From contig JBGUUQ010000101.1 in assembly GCA_045133615.1 (NCBI GenBank), positions 1-21,003 of the forward strand: a stretch of DNA of 21,003 bases, given 5' to 3'. The stretch is from M3 sp045133615. Lineage in GTDB: Bacteria; Bacteroidota; Bacteroidia; Bacteroidales; Muribaculaceae. The notes beneath the pieces were generated by a model that searched no databases, was not told where the DNA came from, and saw only the letters and a program-made list of their open reading frames with translations. The position numbers and the translations under genes are program-made. Of the stretch, positions 1 to 5,861 are shown piece after piece (the first letter of the stretch is position 1; each line of letters opens with the position of its first letter).

Positions 1-4
1 TGAT

Positions 5-79
5 GGCCCATTCGTCTATCGGTTAGGACGCAAGATTTTCATTCTTGAAAGAGGAGTTCGATTCTCCTATGGGCTACCA
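5..79 (+). tRNA. tRNA-Glu (TTC)
   Basis: A complete cloverleaf is visible. The acceptor stem pairs 5-11 with 69-75 (one G-U at the outer pair), and the discriminator A76 is followed by an encoded CCA at 77-79. The anticodon stem is 31-35 with 43-47, and its 7-base loop carries TTC at 38-40. The T arm contains GTTCGATTC. It is followed 1 nt later by an intrinsic terminator, so the transcript ends here. Its promoter lies outside the window. Confidence 0.97.
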
Positions 80-80
80 C

Positions 81-110
81 AGGATGCACTAACAATAGTG
101 CATCCTTTTT
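81..110 (+). terminator. Intrinsic terminator of the tRNA-Glu unit
   Basis: A perfect 10-bp inverted repeat (81-90 with 97-106) closes a 6-nt loop and runs into a T tract (106-110). It starts 1 nt after the tRNA CCA end. Confidence 0.9.
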
Positions 111-113
111 CTG

Positions 114-144
114 TTTGAGATAATGGAGATTTTTCGTAAATTTG
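114..144 (+). promoter_or_regulatory. Bacteroidetes-type promoter of the hydrolase gene
   Basis: TTTG at 114-117 and TAAATTTG at 137-144 match the Bacteroides -33 and -7 consensus (TAnnTTTG) with a 19-bp spacer. Transcription should start around 148-151. The ATG at 142 would then lie upstream of the transcript start, which decides for the ATG at 169. Confidence 0.75.
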
Positions 145-168
145 TGTACATTCAAAAAAACATCGTAT

Positions 169-1506
169 ATGAAACGCATTTTTACACTCGCATTAATCTC
201 TGCTACATGCCTGCTTGGCGCAGCCACAGATTTTACCGGTACATGGCGCGGAGAACTTAGCGTCGCTCAAACCCGACTTCCTCTCGTATTCCACATCGCA
301 TCCGATACCACCGCAACCCTCGACTCTCCCATGCAGGGTGCTATAGGCATACCATGTACAAAAGCCACTATCTCCGGCAACGACATCTACATAGAGATGC
401 AAAACCTCAACGCTGCCTACATCGGTTCCATCGACACCGAAGGAAGCCTGATTAAAGGTCATTTCACCCAAAACGGCATGACCTTCCCCCTCAACCTGCA
501 ATCATCCGCATCGGAAGAAACCACCCTCGACCGCCCGCAAACTCCAACCCCACCATTCCCCTACCTCACTGAAGAAGTCACATTTTCTCACGATGGCATT
601 ACTCTTGCCGGAACCCTATCCACGCCATCGTCGAGCACTCGCCACCCCGCCGTAGTCCTCGTCACCGGCAGTGGCGCCCAAGACCGCAATGAAACAATCA
701 TGGGTCATCGTCCATTTGCGGTAATTGCCGACCACCTCACTCGCGCCGGAATCGCCGTTTTACGCTACGACGACCGCGGCGCCGGAAAATCCTCGCAGGG
801 AACGCCCGACGACACATCTTTCGATTTCGCCAAAGACACAGAAGCAGCCATCGACTATCTCAAGACGCGACCAGACATCGACCCCTCTCGTATAGGAATC
901 CTCGGACATAGCGAAGGCGGTTTGATTGCTATGATTGTCGCATCGAGCCGACCCGACGATGTAGACTTCATCGTATCGCTCGCCGGAGCAGCGACAAAAG
1001 GCAAAGATATAGTCGTAAAGCAAAACTACGCACAATACGAACTTGCGGGGCTCACCCCGCCCGAAGATGAAGCCGCTAAAATCCACGCAATCTTCGATGC
1101 AATCGACACTATCCCCGACACCGATAGATTGACGGCTCAGCTACGAACGCTCCTTGCCGATTCCGATATGTCGCCACAGTCCGTCGATGCGTCAATCAAA
1201 GCCATGACATCACCTTGGTACACCACCTTCATTCGATTCAATCCATCAGAAACACTTCGCGCAGTACGCTGCCCTGTATTGGCCCTCAATGGCACATGGG
1301 ACGTGCAAGTCGACGCCGAAGCCAATCTCTCCGCTATAGCCGAATCGATTCCGACAGCCACCATCAAAGCATATCCGGAACTCAACCACATGTTTCAGGA
1401 ATCAGACAATATTGCAGCAAGCACACGCTACGGAGAAATCACCCAGACAATCTCCCCGCAAGTCCTCGACGACATATCCGCATGGATAATAAGCATCACC
1501 CGCTGA
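169..1506 (+). CDS. Exported alpha/beta-fold hydrolase with N-terminal beta-rich domain
   Basis: A 445-residue protein with an N-terminal signal peptide (MKRIFTLALISATCLLGA), so it acts in the periplasm or as an envelope protein. Residues about 20-115 form a beta-rich module (FTGTWRGEL start) that commonly precedes this kind of serine hydrolase in Bacteroidales. From about 130 on it has an alpha/beta-hydrolase fold: the GTG-type oxyanion segment (VLVTGSGAQDRNE), the nucleophile elbow GHSEGG with Ser248, the acid in GTWDVQ (Asp378) and the catalytic His407 in LNHMF. All three triad residues are present, so it should be active, probably on an ester or peptide. The substrate cannot be read from the sequence. 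The start at 169 fits the signal peptide and the promoter; a longer reading from 142 would put nine residues ahead of the signal peptide. It is monocistronic, with a hairpin about 180 bp downstream. Confidence 0.85.
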   Translation: MKRIFTLALISATCLLGAATDFTGTWRGELSVAQTRLPLVFHIASDTTATLDSPMQGAIGIPCTKATISGNDIYIEMQNLNAAYIGSIDTEGSLIKGHFTQNGMTFPLNLQSSASEETTLDRPQTPTPPFPYLTEEVTFSHDGITLAGTLSTPSSSTRHPAVVLVTGSGAQDRNETIMGHRPFAVIADHLTRAGIAVLRYDDRGAGKSSQGTPDDTSFDFAKDTEAAIDYLKTRPDIDPSRIGILGHSEGGLIAMIVASSRPDDVDFIVSLAGAATKGKDIVVKQNYAQYELAGLTPPEDEAAKIHAIFDAIDTIPDTDRLTAQLRTLLADSDMSPQSVDASIKAMTSPWYTTFIRFNPSETLRAVRCPVLALNGTWDVQVDAEANLSAIAESIPTATIKAYPELNHMFQESDNIAASTRYGEITQTISPQVLDDISAWIISITR

Positions 1507-1686
1507 ACAACCATCACACCATAAGCGTTATAATTACAAAGCAATCGAAAAGCATACCGACAACCGGAGTACTCTCGGTGATGATGCTCACGATTACATA
1601 AGGATATCACGGAAACGAAGGCGGATTGTAATCCTGCAACATTCGCGGATGAAATATACGCGATGCCTGCATTTCCTCCCCGGCAA

Positions 1687-1723
1687 AAGCCTCCCGCATC
1701 AGTAGCTGAGATGCGGGAGGCTT
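1687..1723. terminator. Strong hairpin downstream of the hydrolase, possible terminator
   Basis: A perfect 14-bp inverted repeat (1687-1700 with 1710-1723) has a 9-nt loop. The T run after it is poor on both strands (TTCGCTATTTCC on plus, TTTTGCC on minus), so termination is uncertain. It lies in a 446-bp stretch (1507-1952) where I see no supported protein gene. Confidence 0.45.
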
Positions 1724-1766
1724 CGCTATTTCCTTGTTAAAAAACATCAATTCACCAACACCCGTC

Positions 1767-1797
1767 TTGCATATCTCCCGATATATGAGTACTTTTG
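1767..1797 (+). promoter_or_regulatory. Promoter of a putative small RNA
   Basis: TTG at 1767-1769 and TACTTTTG at 1790-1797 are separated by 20 bp, a good match to the TTG/TAnnTTTG promoter. The next 70 nt contain no start codon with a usable reading frame and end in an intrinsic terminator. Confidence 0.65.
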
Positions 1798-1801
1798 TAT
1801 T

Positions 1802-1875
1802 AGTGTTTTTCATAGTATTAAATTAAGATTAAGGTTTCGGTCTATCCCGTAGTGATTACGCGATAGGCTTTTTTA
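1802..1875 (+). ncRNA. Putative ~70-nt small RNA
   Basis: The unit is bounded by a promoter ending at 1797 and a terminator at 1840-1874. The body (1803-1839) is A/T rich and unstructured, and includes CATAGTATTAAATTAAGAT. The 3' half folds into a hairpin. The exact 5' end is inferred from promoter spacing. I have the impression that a CATAGTATTA-type leader followed by a terminator hairpin recurs in Bacteroidales genomes, but I cannot verify this here. It could act as a base-pairing sRNA or be an attenuator-like leader for lrgAB; the latter is less likely because lrgA has its own promoter. Confidence 0.5.
1840..1875 (+). terminator. Intrinsic terminator of the putative small RNA
   Basis: GTCTATC (1840-1846) pairs with GATAGGC (1862-1868), and an inner CGTA/TACG stem extends it above a C/C mismatch. 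Six T residues follow (1869-1874). This is a textbook plus-strand terminator with no open gene upstream of it except the small RNA. Confidence 0.75.
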
Positions 1876-1900
1876 TTTTCACCCGTTCCATTTTTTTCAC

Positions 1901-1908
1901 TACTTTTG
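1901..1908 (+). promoter_or_regulatory. Probable -7 element for lrgA-lrgB
   Basis: TACTTTTG matches TAnnTTTG, 44 bp before the lrgA ATG. No good TTG partner is visible about 20 bp upstream (only a TTTTC run). Confidence 0.5.
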
Positions 1909-1952
1909 CAGCATCAAAGTCAGATTGTTTTAGGATAAAATTTCAGTAAGTC

Positions 1953-2315
1953 ATGATTCTGCAATGCGCTATGCTTTTCGCTTTTTTGGCGTTAGGCGAA
2001 TTTATCGTGTGGCTCACAGACATTCCCGTTCCGTCGAGCATAATAGGCATGCTTTTGCTTACCGCAGCATTAAAAACCCGCATCATACGGCTCCATTGGG
2101 TAGCCGGTGTAGCCGATTTTCTGGTCAAAAATCTCGGCTTCTTTTTCGTTCCCGCCGGAGTTGCGCTAATGCTCCATTTTGAACTCATCCGCTCGCAGTG
2201 GCTTCCTATCATCGGAGCATCGGCTATCAGCACCATCATAGTCATCGCCATCACAGGCTGGATTCATCAACTCACACGCAAATACACATCCCGCCATGAC
2301 ATTTCTCGAAAATAA
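1953..2315 (+). CDS. lrgA: CidA/LrgA family holin-like membrane protein
   Basis: A 120-residue, very hydrophobic protein with four predicted membrane spans and a basic C-terminal tail. The family signature is the segment LGEFIVWLTDIPVPSSIIGMLL (about residues 13-34) and the later LGFFFVPAGVALM (about 61-73). CidA/LrgA proteins form inner-membrane, holin-like oligomers paired with an LrgB/CidB partner. They have been linked to cell-lysis control in staphylococci and to pyruvate or glycolate transport in other lineages; the role in Bacteroidales is not established. The length is typical. The start is the only ATG that keeps the first span whole. It overlaps lrgB by 20 bp, so the two are translationally linked. 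Confidence 0.9.
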   Translation: MILQCAMLFAFLALGEFIVWLTDIPVPSSIIGMLLLTAALKTRIIRLHWVAGVADFLVKNLGFFFVPAGVALMLHFELIRSQWLPIIGASAISTIIVIAITGWIHQLTRKYTSRHDISRK

Positions 2316-2994
2316 ATACTTTTTGATAGCCCTCACGTTTCTTGTCTACGTAATGGCTCGACTCATCTATCGCCGCACAGGCATTGCCTTGCTCAATCCG
2401 ATACTTATATCCATCGCTGCGCTCATCGCCTTTCTATATTTCAATGATATTTCCTACGAGACATACAACAAAGGCGGCTCGCTTATCGACTTTTGGCTGA
2501 AACCCGCCGTGGTGGCGCTCGGCGTACCTCTGTATCGGCAACTCGAAACCATCCGAAAGCAACTCCTTCCCATCATCCTTGCCGAATTGGCAGGATGTGT
2601 GGCCGGAATAATATCAGTCGTACTGATTGCCGAATTGCTTGGCGCCACCCGAGAAGTCGCCATTTCGCTCGCCGCAAAGTCCGTCACAACCCCTATCGCT
2701 ATGGAAGTGACAGCGGCAGTGGGAGGCATCCCCGCCCTCACAGCAGCCGTTGTGGTATGCGTAGGCATATTCGGTGGCATGACCGGTTTCAGAGTCATGA
2801 AGCTTTCACGCGTCAGCAGCCCCATCGCGCAAGGACTATCGATGGGAACCGCCGCACATGCCCTCGGCACAGCCGCCGCCATGGACGTAGGCTACCGTTA
2901 CGGAGCATTTTCATCCCTCGGACTTACCATCAACGGGCTTCTCACCGCCATACTCACCCCAACCATTCTGCACCTTCTTGGCTACACTATCTAA
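2296..2994 (+). CDS. lrgB: LrgB family membrane protein
   Basis: A 232-residue multi-span inner-membrane protein of normal LrgB length. Family features seen include an N-terminal LTFLVYVMARLIYRRTG span, the KPAVVALGVPLYRQ segment (about 69-82), the conserved AAKSVTTPIAME loop (about 125-136) and the SMGTAAHALGTA motif (about 182-193). It works with LrgA; proposed roles are modulation of murein hydrolase activity or export/uptake of small carboxylates such as pyruvate, and the sequence alone cannot choose. Its start lies inside the end of lrgA in another frame (20-bp overlap). No terminator is seen before the strong promoter at 3031. Confidence 0.92.
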   Translation: MTFLENKYFLIALTFLVYVMARLIYRRTGIALLNPILISIAALIAFLYFNDISYETYNKGGSLIDFWLKPAVVALGVPLYRQLETIRKQLLPIILAELAGCVAGIISVVLIAELLGATREVAISLAAKSVTTPIAMEVTAAVGGIPALTAAVVVCVGIFGGMTGFRVMKLSRVSSPIAQGLSMGTAAHALGTAAAMDVGYRYGAFSSLGLTINGLLTAILTPTILHLLGYTI

Positions 2995-3030
2995 ATAAAT
3001 TCAAAATGCCCGTCGCCTAAATACGAGCAA

Positions 3031-3062
3031 TTTGTATCTGAACTTTTATTGTATTAATTTTG
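3031..3062 (+). promoter_or_regulatory. Strong promoter ahead of a structured leader
   Basis: TTTG at 3031-3034 and TAATTTTG at 3055-3062 with a 20-bp spacer is a near-perfect Bacteroidetes promoter. The transcript should begin near 3066-3069, more than 320 nt before the next start codon (3393). Confidence 0.75.
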
Positions 3063-3066
3063 CATT

Positions 3067-3390
3067 GTTTCCATCCGCTATTGCAATGGAAACATATACA
3101 TATTGAAGACGTTACGATACGTTATCTTCCGAGCTCAAACTTCGCAACTTTGAATTCCTTTAGGAAGATACGGCAACGGAACGCCTGCTTGTTGTGTACA
3201 TACCAATAAGGACCTTCTGCGCCCGTAGAGAGTCCATTGTTGTTGTACAATACGGGCGTAGGCTGATCGTTGCTTATCCTTAAAGGAAGGCATGCGAAGG
3301 CCTGAGCGAGGGATAAGTACAATTCTCCCTACGCCTTCTTTGTTTCCAAGAACCGTCGGTCAAGGGAGAACCGACACGAAAGCAAGCAAA
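3067..3390 (+). ncRNA. Structured RNA: long leader of the HTH gene or independent ncRNA
   Basis: This gene-free stretch begins at a strong promoter and folds into a series of stems. They are GTTTCCAT (3067-3074) with ATGGAAAC (3086-3093); a long arm TATCTTCC (3123-3130) with GGAAGATA (3163-3170), extended inward by GAGCTCAAA/TTTGAATTC; 3217-3227 with 3251-3261 around CGCCCGTA/TACGGGCG; CTTATCCTT (3273-3281) with the AGGGATAAG ending at 3318; and TTCTCCCT (about 3323-3330) with AGGGAGAA (3363-3370), or alternatively GTCGGT (3355-3360) with ACCGAC (3370-3375). I compared it by eye with tmRNA, RNase P RNA and the SRP RNA core and found no match. No T-run terminator separates it from the HTH gene, so a leader is the simpler reading. 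A 66-codon ORF on the minus strand (3122-3322) spans the same bases. Confidence 0.45.
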
Positions 3391-3392
3391 GC

Positions 3393-3731
3393 ATGGCTCC
3401 GCTCAACGACATCCATATCGGCCGCTTGATAAGACAGCGACTTGATGAAACCGGCATTTCATACAAAGAATTTGCCCGCCTCATCAATTGCGAGCGACAA
3501 TCTCTTTATTACCTTTTCAGTTGTAAAAGCATCGATATCGACCGCCTTATTCTTATATCCAAAGTCCTCGGTTACGATTTTATACGCAACATATACGCCG
3601 ATTGCGACAGTTCCGCAAAAACATCTCTGATAATAAACATCCCCAAAGACAACCTTACCGGCATCGACAACATCATACTCAACATCATCGATGACCGCCA
3701 TGGCGTCGAATCTTCCGACACATCCGTCTGA
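3393..3731 (+). CDS. Small helix-turn-helix (XRE-like) DNA-binding protein
   Basis: A 112-residue protein. Residues about 9-63 form a five-helix XRE/Cro-type domain (IGRLIRQRLDETG, then YKEFARLINCERQSLYYLF as the helix-turn-helix, then DIDRLILISKVLGYDF). The last 45 residues are polar and acidic, with a short beta-like LIINIP segment, and resemble no domain I know. It is a likely cytoplasmic transcription regulator. Its target is unknown; the gene follows the structured 3067-3390 region and precedes a set of exported proteins that have their own promoter at 3773. The ATG at 3393 is preceded by an A/G-rich stretch (AAAGCAAGCAAAGC) but no clear Shine-Dalgarno, normal for this phylum. Confidence 0.75.
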   Translation: MAPLNDIHIGRLIRQRLDETGISYKEFARLINCERQSLYYLFSCKSIDIDRLILISKVLGYDFIRNIYADCDSSAKTSLIINIPKDNLTGIDNIILNIIDDRHGVESSDTSV

Positions 3732-3772
3732 TTGTTCGACGCAATTTTCATGGCATGTCATTAAGAAGTCTA

Positions 3773-3780
3773 TAATTTTG
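3773..3780 (+). promoter_or_regulatory. -7 element upstream of the exported-protein pair
   Basis: TAATTTTG matches TAnnTTTG, 26 bp before the ATG at 3807. A convincing -33 TTG is not visible, so this could be regulated or weak. Confidence 0.5.
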
Positions 3781-3806
3781 CAAAGAATCATTAACCCAAC
3801 CCAATC

Positions 3807-4283
3807 ATGAGAAAATTACTACTCACATTATTATTGATTACAAGCGGTTTCTCCATTGCAAATGCGCAGAAAGCATCGGTAAAAATCCATGACACACAAG
3901 CACGCACGGTCGAAGCCAGTCCGTCTGTCTATGTCAAACCGCTCACCGTAGAACTTGAAGTTGCCGAATCAGGCAAAATAACCGATGTTTGGCCGTTATC
4001 GACCGAACAAGTCGAAGTCCAAATGGGAGGAGTCCTTGCAAACGTTCGTAGTTGGGGACTATATGCAAGCTGCCAAAAATGGAAAGCCGACGTGATAGTT
4101 GCCCCTATATTCAATTTCCGAACCAACGATGAAGGCAACGGCTACATCCTTACGGTAATCGGATTCCCCGCTAATTTCAAGAACTGGCGTACAGCCACCG
4201 AGAGCGACTATGAATGGATTCGTCTCGAAAAGACACAGACCACCAATAGCCGTGAAAACATACAAGCAATCATCAGAGAATAA
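3807..4283 (+). CDS. Secreted protein of unknown function
   Basis: A 158-residue protein with a clear signal peptide (MRKLLLTLLLITSGFSIANA, cleavage before QKA). The mature part is predicted as mixed beta with a short alpha segment. It has a repeated pattern of hydrophobic beta strands (VYVKPLTVELEV, ADVIVAPIFNFRT, GYILTVIGFPANF), and it ends in a charged tail. I do not recognise a named family. It is followed after 37 bp by a small outer-membrane beta-barrel and probably shares its transcript, so it may be a periplasmic partner. Two cysteines are absent from the mature N-terminus, so it is not a lipoprotein. Confidence 0.75.
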   Translation: MRKLLLTLLLITSGFSIANAQKASVKIHDTQARTVEASPSVYVKPLTVELEVAESGKITDVWPLSTEQVEVQMGGVLANVRSWGLYASCQKWKADVIVAPIFNFRTNDEGNGYILTVIGFPANFKNWRTATESDYEWIRLEKTQTTNSRENIQAIIRE

Positions 4284-4320
4284 TCATATCAATCATTAAT
4301 AACAAAAAACATCCTTTATT

Positions 4321-4977
4321 ATGAAAAAGATTATCGCAGCAGTGGCATTTGCCCTCACATTCGGCTTTGCCGCACAAGCACAATCAACCATCGTTTCATC
4401 TCGCAGTGTCGACATTTCTAAAGAAAAATCGGCAACACAATGGATTCTCCGCGCCGGTCTCAACTTCGCTGGCTGCGCAGGCGACGATGCCGACGATTAC
4501 GATTCAAAAGTAGCCTACGATGTTGCCGTTTCATTCCAAAAGCCCATTTCCGACTTTGGCTTGTTCTGGGGTATGGAACTTGGTCTTGGCACTCGCGGCT
4601 GTAAACTCGAAGAAAGTGGAGATTGGGGAGATTATGAAGAAAATCTGTTAGCTCACAATGTCCGCTTCTCACCTTTCACTATCGGCTATGCCTATAACTT
4701 TACCGACCAAATCAAAGCCGACGTTCGTCTCGGTGGTTATGCCAGCTTCGACTATGCAGGCAAATTCAAAGTCAAAGAAGACGGAGACGAAGAAGATTGG
4801 GACTTAGGCGATCTTGATGGTTACAATCGTTTCGATGCAGGTATCAACTTCGGCATCGGCGTATGGTACGACCGCTTCAATCTTGATTTCTCTTTACAAC
4901 GCGGTTTCATCGACGTGATTGACGATTGGGAAGGCAAAACCAGCAACTTCATGATTCGTCTCGGATATTCGTTTTAA
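4321..4977 (+). CDS. Outer-membrane beta-barrel protein (small porin-like)
   Basis: A 218-residue protein with signal peptide MKKIIAAVAFALTFGFAAQA. The mature part shows alternating amphipathic strands separated by acidic loops (GDDADDYDSK, KEDGDEEDWDLGDLDG) and ends in a terminal strand FMIRLGYSF with C-terminal phenylalanine, the signal recognised by the BAM machinery. The size and pattern fit the eight-stranded OmpW/PorT-like barrel group of Bacteroidetes. The ligand or role is unknown. The strongly acidic loops suggest cation binding or surface charge. It lies 37 bp after the secreted protein at 3807. Confidence 0.8.
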   Translation: MKKIIAAVAFALTFGFAAQAQSTIVSSRSVDISKEKSATQWILRAGLNFAGCAGDDADDYDSKVAYDVAVSFQKPISDFGLFWGMELGLGTRGCKLEESGDWGDYEENLLAHNVRFSPFTIGYAYNFTDQIKADVRLGGYASFDYAGKFKVKEDGDEEDWDLGDLDGYNRFDAGINFGIGVWYDRFNLDFSLQRGFIDVIDDWEGKTSNFMIRLGYSF

Positions 4978-5015
4978 TCGATTTTAATTGCAAATAACCA
5001 CAGTTTTTACTCATC

Positions 5016-5057
5016 GACAGGCATCACCCTTCGGCATCGCGAAGAGTGATGCCTGTC
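5016..5057. other. Long intergenic hairpin after the beta-barrel gene
   Basis: A perfect 12-bp stem (5016-5027 with 5046-5057) is topped by an inner CTTCG/CGAAG stem (5029-5033 with 5040-5044). There is no T run on either strand, so it is not a standard terminator. It may protect the 3' end of the upstream mRNA or attenuate read-through into the gene at 5080, which has no visible promoter. Confidence 0.55.
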
Positions 5058-5079
5058 ATTAAAATACAGCCTCCCATAT

Positions 5080-5793
5080 ATGAAAAATATTTTATTCCTT
5101 CTCCTTCTGCCACTTTGCATACACAGTAGCGTTACAGCCAATACATTCTCCGAAACAGCCAACACTTATCCGGTCGAATCCGACGGTAAAAAATACGTCG
5201 TAAGCGGCTTTGTTTCCATTCCGGGACAATCCGACGAAGATATATTCGCAAATGCAATGCTGTGGGTCGTAGAAAATGTATGTCCGCAACTCCGCGATGG
5301 AATAGACAACGTAGATGTCGCCAAAAAGAAATTTTCATGCGATTTAGCCCTTGGTTCAATTCCGGGCTCAGGACTTGACAATGCCTATTACTGTACAGCA
5401 CAATTCAGCGTTGCTTCCGGTCGGTTCATTTACTACATAAGCCATATCAGTATCGAATCAAAATCACTCGTATTCAAGAAAATCACACCGATGGAGAAAC
5501 TCAATCCCGACAAAAAAGAGTCTCACAAGGAGATAATCGACGACTTCATTGAGTCGGAATCATCCACACTCAATTCGATTTTTGACTTTATAAGCGAAAA
5601 TCACCCTAAAGTCACTCATTGGAATGAAATTTCTATCCGCAAACCCATCGAAGGCATGACCACCGACGAATGTCGCATCGCATTTGGCAAACCGAAGACC
5701 ACCTATGAGTCCAATGGCGAAATTCAATGGATGTACTCCACCTCTTTCATCCTGTTTTTCCGCGATGACAAAGTCTGTACCATTTTAAAATAA
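5080..5793 (+). CDS. Exported protein with DUF4468-like domain and BamE-like C-terminus
   Basis: A 237-residue protein with signal peptide MKNILFLLLLPLCIHSSVTA. Residues about 36-135 (GKKYVVSGFVSIPGQ, the EDIFANAMLWVVENV helix, then beta strands to FIYYISHISIES) resemble the DUF4468/TBP-like module common in Bacteroidetes envelope proteins. An acidic helical linker (about 145-180) follows. The last 46 residues (192-237) have the pattern of the SmpA/OmlA/BamE fold: G-M-T-x-x-E start, GKP turn, W-x-Y strand and a final LFFRDDKVCTIL strand. I see no N-terminal lipobox. The role is unknown; a periplasmic envelope-assembly or lipoprotein-like accessory is possible. It is likely transcribed with the 4321 gene, interrupted only by the 5016-5057 hairpin. 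Confidence 0.65.
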   Translation: MKNILFLLLLPLCIHSSVTANTFSETANTYPVESDGKKYVVSGFVSIPGQSDEDIFANAMLWVVENVCPQLRDGIDNVDVAKKKFSCDLALGSIPGSGLDNAYYCTAQFSVASGRFIYYISHISIESKSLVFKKITPMEKLNPDKKESHKEIIDDFIESESSTLNSIFDFISENHPKVTHWNEISIRKPIEGMTTDECRIAFGKPKTTYESNGEIQWMYSTSFILFFRDDKVCTILK

Positions 5794-5861
5794 AAATTTT
5801 TAATCCGATTGCAACGTTTTGGTTCCTCGCTTCGTCTATGGTATAAACAACCAACCGAATT

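Noticed and set aside
142..168. Upstream ATG for the alpha/beta hydrolase
   Set aside because: It would fall before the predicted transcript start, and it adds nine residues in front of an otherwise normal signal peptide.
1607..1813. 68-codon minus-strand ORF between the hydrolase and lrgA
   Set aside because: It overlaps the putative small RNA promoter and the 14-bp hairpin, has no promoter of its own, and its composition (runs of PPASQ, REAFAGEE) comes from the inverted repeat.
3105..3124. ACGTTA-CGAT-ACGTTA direct repeat as an operator
   Set aside because: Two 6-bp copies can occur by chance and lie downstream of the promoter start; kept only as part of the structured region.
3067..3390. 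tmRNA, RNase P RNA or SRP RNA
   Set aside because: No tRNA-like ends or tag reading frame, no GAGGAAAGTCC/ACAGAA core, and no GGAAGCAGCC-type SRP loop on either strand.
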